From Thalassobacillus devorans (GTDB lineage Bacteria > Bacillota > Bacilli > Bacillales > Halobacillaceae): a stretch of 64,000 nt of DNA. The notes under the pieces were generated by a model that ran no database searches, was not told the origin of the DNA, and saw nothing but the letters and a program-made list of their open reading frames with translations. Below, in pieces: positions 44,178 to 51,627 of the stretch (positions within the stretch are counted from its first letter, which is position 1; the number at the start of each line of letters is the position of its first letter). Location of the stretch: positions 1,116,001 through 1,180,000 of the forward strand of contig NZ_JAASRY010000001.1 in NCBI RefSeq assembly GCF_011761345.1, given 5' to 3'. The translations under genes and the position numbers were made by a program.

Positions 44178-45002
44178 ATGAAATACTTAAATTTTTCTGA
44201 AGTGGCGGAATCTGATAGTTTAAGATCTAAATATATGTTTGAAAATGTTTTTAGAAGAGAAGCTCTTGATACAAACAGTTCCAATTCTTATGGCGGCATC
44301 CCTAAACATTTAATTCAATATTGGGATGATGCAATAATACCTGAGGATGTAAAAAAAGTGATGGATACTTGGACAAAGAGTGGTCTACCAAAAATAGTTT
44401 TCGATAAAAAAAGTGCTGGAAAGTTTATAAGTGACAATTTTAGCGATAAATTTTCCGAAGCTTATGAGAGATGTATTCATCCAGCAATGAGATCAGATTA
44501 CTTTAGGCTTTGCTATCTGTACAAAAATGGTGGTTTTTACGTTGATGTAGATGATAAATTTAATGATGTTTGTTTGAATTTTCTATTTGAAAATAACAAT
44601 TTGAAAGTATCTCCATTATGTTACGATCTTTCTGCTGATCAAATGGTAGAAATCAATCATTTTTATTATAATTCAGAAGAAGCAAATCCAAATTATATAT
44701 ACTATGTAAACAATGATCCTATTTTGGCACCTGCAAAGCATCCATTAATAGGTTTAGCTTTGGATAGAGCGACTTATAATCTGTTAAATGAGGCTACTAA
44801 TTTAAAACAAATACAATCAGTGTCCGGACCAGGTAATTTTAGTGCAAGTGTTGTTCAATTTTTTCTTAATAACGAAAATACAAACAGTCCATTGCCCTTT
44901 GAATTAATAAAGAATTGGGACGAAATATCAACTCCTCAGTGGAACTTAATGTATAGAGAGGATCAAAGGAATTGGAGAATATGGTCTGGAGAAAGTATGT
45001 AG
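44178..45002 (+). CDS. Glycosyltransferase with DXD motif (Gly_transf_sug type)
   Basis: A 274-residue enzyme. GGIPKHLIQYWDDAIIPED near residue 35 and MRSDYFRLCYLYKNGGFYVD ending in the DVDD metal motif near residue 120 match the sugar-binding DXD glycosyltransferases of the capsular/OCH1 group. They use a nucleotide sugar to extend a surface glycan. No membrane segment is seen, so it is cytosolic. It pairs with the following multidomain protein as a two-gene glycan locus within the island. Confidence 0.82.
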   Translation: MKYLNFSEVAESDSLRSKYMFENVFRREALDTNSSNSYGGIPKHLIQYWDDAIIPEDVKKVMDTWTKSGLPKIVFDKKSAGKFISDNFSDKFSEAYERCIHPAMRSDYFRLCYLYKNGGFYVDVDDKFNDVCLNFLFENNNLKVSPLCYDLSADQMVEINHFYYNSEEANPNYIYYVNNDPILAPAKHPLIGLALDRATYNLLNEATNLKQIQSVSGPGNFSASVVQFFLNNENTNSPLPFELIKNWDEISTPQWNLMYREDQRNWRIWSGESM

Positions 45003-45023
45003 ATTGGATGTGTCAACCACAGA

Positions 45024-47123
45024 ATGAATATCAAAAACAGAAAAAATTTGTTAAATCAAGTCAGGTTTAAATTGAGTTCTTTATCACGACTATTTGAATT
45101 ATATCCAAAGACAAAAGCTTTTTCTACCAATAAAAAGAATACGATTAAGCGAATATATGTGATCAACTTAGACAGAAAACCGCATAGATGGAGACAAATA
45201 AGTAAAGAGTTAAAACGCATCTTTATTAATAAATCAAACACCCTGTTTAGTATAACAAGAAGATTTTCGGCCATAGATGCGAGATATCTTGATGAAAAAA
45301 TTGATAGTAAACTTTTGAAAACAAAATATTCTTTAGCTGACCAATTAGCTGTTGAGCCAAATGACAAAATTTCTGACCAGTTAGACACTCAAGCACTACA
45401 AATCGATATGACTCCACAGGAAATAGCTATAGCATTATCGCATATTGAAATTTGGAAATTAATTTCCGAGTCTAATATAGACTATACATTGATTTTGGAA
45501 GATGACATTTATTTTAAATATGGGTTCAATAAAGAAGTAGATCGCATATGGAATCAACTCACAAAATATCAAAATGAAGAATTTGATATTCTGTATCTAT
45601 CCTACGAGTATGTAAAAGGAAATAAAAATGATACAAGTCGAGTTATTAATGATCAGGTGGTTAGTAAGCCAGTTAAAGGGGTATGGCATGCCTCTGGATA
45701 TATATTATCCAAAGAAGGGGCCAGGAAAATGTTGGAAATGTTACCTGTGTATGGTCCAGTAGATCTTTGGCTGAATTTAGTATTTGATAAATTGAATGTC
45801 TATATCGCGAATGATTCAATCATTAGTCAACGACTAGATGTTCCGTCAACTAATTCTTATTCAATAATGCCTATATTTTCTAAGTTGGGTATCTATACAG
45901 GAAATGATGTATCTACTTTTAATGCCCCTAAACTCAAAACGCCGGTATTCGTTTTTGGTGAGCCTGATTCAGGCCAAACATCGTTAGCGAATGCCTTAAT
46001 GATATTAGGATATACCTGTTGTTATAATTTAGACCAGCTTCCAAAATTTGAAGAAGAAACATTTTGGGATAAGAAAAGTCAAAACTTATTTAATGCCTAT
46101 GTAAATATCAGTTCATTATCATCATTACAAAAAGAAGAAATAACAAGAATTTATCCTGAAGCTAAATTTATTTATACTAGTAGGAAAGGGAATTCAGAGG
46201 CAAATGTATATAAGGGCAACATGCTTAGTTTATCGAAAGACTGCTCAGATAAATGGGAGAAACTTTGTAAGTTTTTACATATGGAATACCCTTCAGTACC
46301 TTTCCCAGAATTTGAAGATTCTGATGTGTTTGAACTTATTCCTTATAAGAAAAGAAATTTCAAGGCGCAGGAGCTGAAATTTGATAAATTACCTTGGATA
46401 ATTTCTAATCTGAAACATATAGGGGTACAAACAAAAGATCATAACAATAGCTATAATAAAATATTGTCACTAAATAAAGAAACAAAATTTGAATTGAATA
46501 AATGGCGGCTACGAGACGACACATTCCCAAGTAATTTATCATTATTTAATCCAAATAATATAAAAAATATTGATAACAAAGTATTAGAGTTGAATTTCAA
46601 AAGAGAAGAAAACTCAGTCCGTTCATTTACTTCTGCTGCCCTAGTTACTAAGGAAAAATATCTATTTGGAAAATTTTCCGTAGAACTGCGTCCTTCAAAT
46701 GTTTCAGGATTAATAACTGGAATTTTTCTGCATCGTAATAGTCCACATCAGGAGATAGACATAGAGTTTTTGGGTAAGGATACAACAAAAATGTTGATAA
46801 ATGTTTTTTTTAATCCAGGAATTGAGGGTAGTAAGATGGAATACGGTTACAGGGGTACCCCAGTTATAATTGATCTGGGATTTGATGCTCATAAAGAGTT
46901 TCATTTGTATGAGATACATTGGCTTAATAACTCCATTAAATGGTATGTAGATGGAGACCTTGTTTATGAAAGGGGTATATGGGAACCAACCCCTATTCCG
47001 TATTTACCTATGGATTTTAATGTTAATTTGTGGCATTCTCAGTCAAAAGAGCTTGCTGGTTCTTTAAATAAAGACGCTATACCAGCAAAATCTATTGTTA
47101 AAAGTATGAAAATTAATTACTAG
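45024..47123 (+). CDS. Three-domain fusion: GT25-like transferase, sulfotransferase-like, GH16-like
   Basis: A 699-residue protein. Residues about 42-260 form a family-25 glycosyltransferase (IKRIYVINLDRKPHRWRQIS, LSHIEIWKLISESNIDYTLI then LEDD, ASGYILSKEGARKMLEMLP). Residues about 306-425 resemble a sulfotransferase: P-loop-like VFVFGEPDSGQTSLANALMI and the family ending KWEKLCKFLHMEYPSVPFPE. Residues about 495-699 resemble a GH16 glucanase, with EIDIEF near residue 577 giving the ExDxE catalytic set and HLYEIHWLNNSIKWYVDGDL. No signal peptide is visible, which is odd for a glucanase. The start codon has no good ribosome site, so coupling to the upstream gene is likely. Confidence 0.75.
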   Translation: MNIKNRKNLLNQVRFKLSSLSRLFELYPKTKAFSTNKKNTIKRIYVINLDRKPHRWRQISKELKRIFINKSNTLFSITRRFSAIDARYLDEKIDSKLLKTKYSLADQLAVEPNDKISDQLDTQALQIDMTPQEIAIALSHIEIWKLISESNIDYTLILEDDIYFKYGFNKEVDRIWNQLTKYQNEEFDILYLSYEYVKGNKNDTSRVINDQVVSKPVKGVWHASGYILSKEGARKMLEMLPVYGPVDLWLNLVFDKLNVYIANDSIISQRLDVPSTNSYSIMPIFSKLGIYTGNDVSTFNAPKLKTPVFVFGEPDSGQTSLANALMILGYTCCYNLDQLPKFEEETFWDKKSQNLFNAYVNISSLSSLQKEEITRIYPEAKFIYTSRKGNSEANVYKGNMLSLSKDCSDKWEKLCKFLHMEYPSVPFPEFEDSDVFELIPYKKRNFKAQELKFDKLPWIISNLKHIGVQTKDHNNSYNKILSLNKETKFELNKWRLRDDTFPSNLSLFNPNNIKNIDNKVLELNFKREENSVRSFTSAALVTKEKYLFGKFSVELRPSNVSGLITGIFLHRNSPHQEIDIEFLGKDTTKMLINVFFNPGIEGSKMEYGYRGTPVIIDLGFDAHKEFHLYEIHWLNNSIKWYVDGDLVYERGIWEPTPIPYLPMDFNVNLWHSQSKELAGSLNKDAIPAKSIVKSMKINY

Positions 47124-47172
47124 CTGATTAGAAAACGCACTATTTATAAATTAAAGGTATGATTTAAGAATT

Positions 47173-47204
47173 ATCTTGAAATCAAGTCTTCAAGATAAGG
47201 GGGC
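47173..47204 (+). repeat. Island repeat R3
   Basis: ATCTTGAAATCAAGTCTTCA then AGATAAGGGGGC aligns with R4 (48679-48710) and R1 (40957-40985). Together with the terminator that follows, it belongs to a roughly 130-base block present again at about 48680-48830. Confidence 0.55.
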
Positions 47205-47231
47205 TTTACTGGAATAATTTATAACTACCAT

Positions 47232-47286
47232 AGACCTTCAATATACAACGATTTATGCAGGAGTTGTATGTTGAAGGTCTTTTTAT
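47232..47286 (+). terminator. Terminator of the glycan locus; copy a of a duplicated hairpin
   Basis: Arms 47232-47249 (AGACCTTCAATATACAAC) and 47263-47280 pair over 18 bases with one mismatch, followed by TTTTA. A near-identical hairpin occurs at 48738-48788. Confidence 0.85.
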
Positions 47287-47580
47287 ATGCAAAAATACAG
47301 CCATTTCGTACTTACATCTAATTGCTCTGACTTTGTCTCTTATCTCTTCATTAGCTATCAAAATATTTTCAATAGGTGAGAACAAAAATTTTATCCTATT
47401 CGTTCCTTCTAAAGGAATGAAGAAAAGATCAGGGGAAGTCTAAATTTTTTTAGAAATTTTTTCGAAGTGTTGGATTTTTTTAGTTTGCTCAATACAATAA
47501 ACCTACATATCGATTTGCAGCAGGATAGTCATCCATAGATTTCGCATTAAAAATGTGTTCTAAAAACTATTTAAAAGGCG

Positions 47581-47859
47581 GTGGACATCATTCTAAATAT
47601 TAGAATGGATGAGGAAGAAGTAAAAGAGTTTATCAAGAAACAGGTTGAGGAGTCTCTATCAAATTTGAAACAGGATTTGGTCGTTTGGGATTCAAAAGAG
47701 CTGGAACGTCGCGTATGTATGTCGTGGGGAACAATTCAAAACACTTTCTTTTATGAAAAGGATTTCCCTAAAAAGAAAATAGGAGGAAAATGGCATTACC
47801 CAGCAAAAGAAACAGAGGAATTTCTTTTGAGATGGTTTAACAATCAAAGAGGCGCTTAA
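47581..47859 (+). CDS. Small HTH/excisionase-like DNA-binding protein, copy 2
   Basis: A 92-residue protein from GTG 47581. It shares DLVVWDSKELERRVCMSWGT, TFFYEKDFPKKKIGGKWHYP and AKETEEFLLRWF with the product of 33264-33554. Here it is on the plus strand, in tandem with the EDYINK gene; in copy 1 the two are divergent. No integrase lies beside this copy. A function as excisionase-like or regulatory DNA-binding protein is inferred from fold pattern. Confidence 0.72.
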   Translation: MDIILNIRMDEEEVKEFIKKQVEESLSNLKQDLVVWDSKELERRVCMSWGTIQNTFFYEKDFPKKKIGGKWHYPAKETEEFLLRWFNNQRGA

Positions 47860-47988
47860 TGCAGCAAGCGGAACTAAGATATAAAAATATACATTCGAAG
47901 TTTGAAAAATACGACTAGGTAGCTGCCAATTATGTGCTTAGCCAGTTTTCACGAAAAATTTTTAATTTTTTGGAGGAACTTTAAAAAA

Positions 47989-48033
47989 GTCGATTAATTA
48001 ATCGATAACAAAGGAGGTGATAGCGTGAAGTAA
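47989..48033 (+). promoter_or_regulatory. Palindrome and two-codon leader ORF, copy 2
   Basis: TCGATTAATTAATCGA (47990-48005) is a perfect 16-base palindrome. AAGGAGGTGA (48011-48020) and GTG AAG TAA (48025-48033) follow. Relative to copy 1 at 33819-33863 the dyad arms have a compensating A-T to C-G change, and the Met-Lys-stop frame is kept although the start and Lys codons differ. Confidence 0.42.
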
Positions 48034-48091
48034 TAGTTAAAAACGTCATTTATGTTGGCCTTTGAAATTTACCATTATGAGGGGGATTATA

Positions 48092-48517
48092 ATGAAAGCA
48101 GAAGATTATATCAATAAAGTGAAGTCACTTAAAACTGACTATGATGTTTCACTGGAGGAAGTTTGGTACCAAAACTCGTACAAACAGGTCTTATGGTATC
48201 GATTGAAGGACAATCATAACACCATTTTAAAAAATCCTTATAAGAATTTTTGGCGTCTTGAAAAGTATAAATACATATATGATGTGACATTAATCGAGTG
48301 GGACTTAGTACGTTGGTATACCCACTACAAAGATGACAACGGAGTAATACGCAGGGGATATGAAGATCCTTACAAATTGGCTAAAAACTACACACAAAAT
48401 TGCAATAAACCTCCAGAATTCTTATTTCGTGTTTTTGTACCTGCATCAGAGCATTTTTATAACCTAGTCAAACTGGAACATTTAGAAGAAGTAGCTGAGT
48501 ACTTTGAGCGATATTGA
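48092..48517 (+). CDS. 'EDYINK' protein, copy 2, shortened by a stop codon
   Basis: About 141 residues from ATG 48092 behind GAGGGGG. It is collinear with the 33928 protein from MKAEDYINKVKSLKTDYDVS to AEYFERY. The next codon is TGA where copy 1 has TGG (Trp), and the sequence after it would still read ACPDFDEDH-like residues. The C-terminal ten residues or so are thus lost by a single base change. It may still function, since the lost tail is short. Confidence 0.65.
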   Translation: MKAEDYINKVKSLKTDYDVSLEEVWYQNSYKQVLWYRLKDNHNTILKNPYKNFWRLEKYKYIYDVTLIEWDLVRWYTHYKDDNGVIRRGYEDPYKLAKNYTQNCNKPPEFLFRVFVPASEHFYNLVKLEHLEEVAEYFERY

Positions 48518-48678
48518 GCTTGTCCAGATTTTGATGAAGATCATTACCGATGCACACGAATCGGAAAGTTAATGAACAGTACGATGCTAATATGCATTAA
48601 ACTACATTTACTTGCCCTGACTTTGTGAAGTAATAGGTTTAAAGTTACGGGGAGTTAATTCAGGATCTACTCTAAGAA

Positions 48679-48710
48679 ATCTCGAAACCCAGTCTTCCAG
48701 TATAGGAGAC
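48679..48710 (+). repeat. Island repeat R4
   Basis: ATCTCGAAACCCAGTCTTCC then AGTATAGGAGAC. It is the best match to R1 and is followed by TTTAATGAAATAATTTATAA, like R3. R3 and R4 with their hairpins flank the second HTH-EDYINK module as a direct repeat. Confidence 0.6.
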
Positions 48711-48737
48711 TTTAATGAAATAATTTATAAATACAAA

Positions 48738-48795
48738 AGACCTTCAATCTACAACAATTTATGCATCGGTTGTATGTGTTGAAGGTCTATTTATA
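48738..48795 (+). terminator. Terminator hairpin, copy b
   Basis: Arms 48738-48755 (AGACCTTCAATCTACAAC) and 48769-48788 pair with a small bulge, followed by ATTTATA. It is homologous to 47232-47286 including the loop (ATTTATGCA). Confidence 0.75.
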
Positions 48796-48939
48796 GGCAA
48801 AAATATACTGCCATTTCACACATGGATTAAATGCCAAATAAGCTTTTTTCACAATTTTCCCCCTTATTAATAATTTTCAACTATATTTTATTCAAGCAAC
48901 GATACTGTCTTAAGTACCATACTCTCGGCGCGGCATTAT

Positions 48940-49635
48940 TTGTTTATATATAGGGGGGGGGGAATTATTATTTTTTTAGAATTCAATAAAGATATATACA
49001 ACTGTAGTATGTACGAAGAAATTGAAAGGGTAAAGATGCTCAACTCATTTAATAAGATATATAAAGAAGAGAAGAAATTACTAAGAGACGCCCTTTTTCC
49101 TGGGGAAAATCTTAAGCCGGCTGTTCAATACACAATAAAAATGACTACGAAAAATAAGGAAGGTAAAAAATACAGTCTTTACTATATGTATCAGTGGCAC
49201 TACTTAGGTAAAATTAATAATCGCTCAAAATACAAGTGGATATCGCTGGGTAATATCAATGAACAATCCAATTTACGGAGTCTCCTTTCACCAACTAACA
49301 CATCTATCGATAAATTATTTGAAAAAGTGATGAATAAATATCATTTGCTTATTAGTCATAAAGCCAAGTATCAGAATAGTTCATACAATCATAATTTGAA
49401 TGAATACTATGGGACTAAGGCAGATATCGCAGAAGGTAATAAATATAAACCCAATAAGAAGGAAGAGCAACTGAAAGAAAGCATTGAAAAGATGAGCGAT
49501 AGATTAGTTAAACGTTATCGGAAGGAGCTTGAAGGAATGATTCATATTTACAAGAAGAATTTATATGATCAATATGATTATGAAAATAACTTACATCGCT
49601 TGAATGGAAAGTTAAAGCTTTTAAGTGAGTTTTGA
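48940..49635 (+). CDS. Hypothetical island protein with a G-tract at its start
   Basis: The frame is 231 residues if it begins at TTG 48940; then ten consecutive G (48953-48962) lie inside codons 5-8. The first ATG in frame is at 49009, which has no binding site. Alternatively the G-tract acts as ribosome site for a rare ATT start. The body is hydrophilic and helical (YEEIERVKMLNSFNKIYKEE; a basic C-terminal region DRLVKRYRKELEGMIHIYKK). It contains YSLYYMYQWHYLGKIN. No family is recognised. A terminator follows. Confidence 0.6.
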   Translation: MFIYRGGGIIIFLEFNKDIYNCSMYEEIERVKMLNSFNKIYKEEKKLLRDALFPGENLKPAVQYTIKMTTKNKEGKKYSLYYMYQWHYLGKINNRSKYKWISLGNINEQSNLRSLLSPTNTSIDKLFEKVMNKYHLLISHKAKYQNSSYNHNLNEYYGTKADIAEGNKYKPNKKEEQLKESIEKMSDRLVKRYRKELEGMIHIYKKNLYDQYDYENNLHRLNGKLKLLSEF

Positions 49636-49650
49636 GGAACTGTAGGAAAA

Positions 49651-49676
49651 GGACCCTTTATTAGGGTTCTTTTTTA
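49651..49676 (+). terminator. Terminator after the G-tract gene
   Basis: GGACCCT (49651-49657) pairs with AGGGTTC (49663-49669) using one G-T pair, followed by six or seven T. Confidence 0.8.
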
Positions 49677-49845
49677 CCTAGCTGTAAGTCTGCTTGGTTT
49701 GTTAGAAGCTCACATAGTAGGCCAATTTTCAGTTATTAAGTTTATTCTATGTTAATAGGTGCTTTAACTATAATATCAGGAATCTTATCAATTCCGTGAA
49801 CTTACACAAGTGCTATTGCTGCCTTTCCCTTTTATAAATAGCCAG

Positions 49846-49862
49846 AGCGGACGTAGTCCGCT
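49846..49862 (+). repeat. Short perfect hairpin before the replication genes
   Basis: AGCGGAC-GTA-GTCCGCT, a seven-pair stem. It is followed by ACCGACCGAAGGGAGG and, near 49950-49990, further inverted words around ATATTTGATGG/CAAATATG. The spacer 49677-50030 has no gene; it may include control or origin sequences for the replication module. Confidence 0.4.
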
Positions 49863-50030
49863 TAAAATACCGACCGAAGGGAGGAGAGATTTTAATAGTT
49901 TGACTAAATAAATACTATATTTCTTTATATTTAAACCTTACATATAAGTATATCCGTCATATTTGATGGCGGTCGGTTATCAAATATGGGACTGGTAAAC
50001 GTTAATATGCTCTTATTTATCTAAGGTGAA

Positions 50031-50192
50031 CTAATATTCGTTAATAACAAAATCAATCAAATCCATATCAGCGCCTGACAGATTGAATTTAACTTGAACT
50101 TCTTTTTCTTTCCTTCCATTTTTAATTAAACGAATTGCTTTTTTCAGAGTATCATCGTCGCTATACTTAAGCTCCTGTTCTTCTTTCTTCAT
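50031..50192 (-). CDS. Short acidic/basic protein (53 residues), divergent from the replication genes
   Basis: A minus-strand ORF from ATG 50192 to TAG 50031 with a GAGGAGAGGT site and a TATAAT box just upstream. It reads MKKEEQELKYSDDDTLKKAI, RLIKNGRKEKEVQVKFNLSG and ADMDLIDFVINEY. Good ribosome site, promoter and divergent position make it likely to be real. No family is recognised; a regulator of the replication operon is conceivable. Confidence 0.6.
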   Translation of the reverse strand: MKKEEQELKYSDDDTLKKAIRLIKNGRKEKEVQVKFNLSGADMDLIDFVINEY

Positions 50193-50346
50193 ATAAAATC
50201 ACCTCTCCTCATTATACCAAAAATCAACAATCAGACTTAACAGAGTTAAAAACTAAAAAAATTGAAAGGAGTACTTTTAGCCAAGCTTAATACAATTAGT
50301 GTAACCATTTTTGGTTACAAGTTTTTATAATATGAGGAGTGGTTTT

Positions 50347-50799
50347 ATGAAAGATTTCAATGCAATTATTAAGCCGGAAAAATATGAGGTTCCATTTACA
50401 ATGGTGCCAAACTTTATTATTGAAGATAAGCGCATTGAAGCAAGACCAGCAAGAATTCTTATGTATCTACTAGGTAAGTCTAAGGGGTGGAAAATTCGTA
50501 AAACTAATATTATGAATGTATTTGGAATATCCGCATCAACTTTTGAAAGAGATATGAACTCTTTAATTGAGGCCGGGTATCTAAACAGAACACTCAACAG
50601 AGATAAAAAAAGTGGGGAGTTTTCAACAACCTATCAATTTTATTGGAATCCACTAGAAAATAATGAGTATCAAGGCAGCGACATTCCCTTAGGGGCTAAT
50701 TATAAAAGTCCGAAAATAATTGAAAAACACAAAAAGAAAAACACCATAACAGAAAAGGTAAATGAAAGGTATGAAGCGGTAAGCAAATTTGATTTTTAG
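50347..50799 (+). CDS. HTH replication-initiator-like protein
   Basis: About 150 residues from ATG 50347 behind ATGAGGAGTGG. It has a winged-helix segment: PARILMYLLGKSKGWKIRKT, then NIMNVFGISASTFERDMNSL and IEAGYLNRTLNRDKKSGE. This is the common N-terminal layout of phage/plasmid replication initiators. The C-terminal part is basic and short. DnaC-like and DnaB-like genes follow directly, so it is the probable origin-binding protein of the element. Confidence 0.75.
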   Translation: MKDFNAIIKPEKYEVPFTMVPNFIIEDKRIEARPARILMYLLGKSKGWKIRKTNIMNVFGISASTFERDMNSLIEAGYLNRTLNRDKKSGEFSTTYQFYWNPLENNEYQGSDIPLGANYKSPKIIEKHKKKNTITEKVNERYEAVSKFDF

Positions 50800-50810
50800 G
50801 AGGTGGTTAT

Positions 50811-51605
50811 TTGAAGTGCAGTAAATGTGAAGGAGGTTGGATTCAAGGGGAAAATGGATCCATTCTTTGTAACTGTCTATTGGAAGAAAATTTAGAAAAA
50901 CTGGTTAGAAATTCTGGGGCACCTTTCAAGTTATTTAAACAAATTAATCAGTTGGAGGAGATGAATCTAAAGAATCCCTTAAGTGAAGAAGCAACCAATC
51001 AACAGTTTGTAAAAGGCTTAGTAACAAAGGATTTACCTATAAATAATTTGATCGATAATGAAGCACGATTTGTATTTAGAGGATACCCGGGAAGCGGTAA
51101 GAGCCAGCTGGCAACTACTATTGCTATTGAAGCGATCAAATCCAACTTTGAGCGCAATTTTGCGAGAGATGTAAACTTACCCATATTTACATTTGTTGAT
51201 ATTAGAAAACTATTAAATCAGTATTTTATGGAGGATGCTCATAAAGAACGAGCTGATATAACTAATCAAATTAAGAAATCAAAAATATTGATAATTGATG
51301 ATATAGGGGTAGAAAGCCACTTGGATGCGAATGGCTCTATTGTGTTAAAAAATAAAGTCTCTAATTTAATATTAGAATATGTTGAAACAATTGTGAGAGA
51401 CTTTTGCGGGCTCATAATAGTCACCACTAATTTAGGAATGGATTTACGTCCTGTTTACCAGAATTTCTCACAAAGACTAGCAGATACTCTATTTCCTTCT
51501 ATTGAAAAGAATCACGGGATGGAAAACACCTTCTACTACAGTTTTGTAAAAGAGGAAGATGAATCTTTTCGCAGGAAGTATCTACCTGTACAATTACCAA
51601 TTTAA
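50811..51605 (+). CDS. DnaC/IstB-like AAA+ ATPase (helicase loader)
   Basis: A 264-residue protein from TTG 50811 behind AGGAGGTGG. An N-terminal zinc-binding motif (CSKCEGGWIQGENGSILCNC) is followed by Walker A FRGYPGSGKSQLATT near residue 91 and Walker B ILIIDDIGVESH near residue 162. VTTNLGMDLRPVYQNFSQRL holds the sensor and arginine region. It should load the replicative helicase encoded next at the element's origin. Confidence 0.85.
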   Translation: MKCSKCEGGWIQGENGSILCNCLLEENLEKLVRNSGAPFKLFKQINQLEEMNLKNPLSEEATNQQFVKGLVTKDLPINNLIDNEARFVFRGYPGSGKSQLATTIAIEAIKSNFERNFARDVNLPIFTFVDIRKLLNQYFMEDAHKERADITNQIKKSKILIIDDIGVESHLDANGSIVLKNKVSNLILEYVETIVRDFCGLIIVTTNLGMDLRPVYQNFSQRLADTLFPSIEKNHGMENTFYYSFVKEEDESFRRKYLPVQLPI

Positions 51606-51627
51606 TTTAGTCAGAGAGGATGATTAT

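Larger units (their letters stand above)
47124..47580. other. Intergenic region homologous to sequence around the integrase promoter
   Basis: Besides R3 and the terminator, 47336-47420 aligns with 33108-33195 (upstream of the integrase) in the same orientation, while 47450-47580 aligns with 33555-33690 in reverse orientation. It therefore carries the promoter side of the HTH module and the left breakpoint of an inversion relative to copy 1. Confidence 0.55.
48518..48939. other. Intergenic region with R4 and duplicated hairpin
   Basis: It contains the decayed tail of the EDYINK gene, repeat R4 at 48679-48710, the hairpin at 48738-48788 and an AT-rich leader ending in a G-tract. No ORF was identified. 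Confidence 0.5.

Noticed and set aside
47255-47443. A 62-codon frame starting in the terminator hairpin at 47232-47280
   Set aside because: It begins inside a terminator loop and spans sequence homologous to the non-coding DNA upstream of the integrase.
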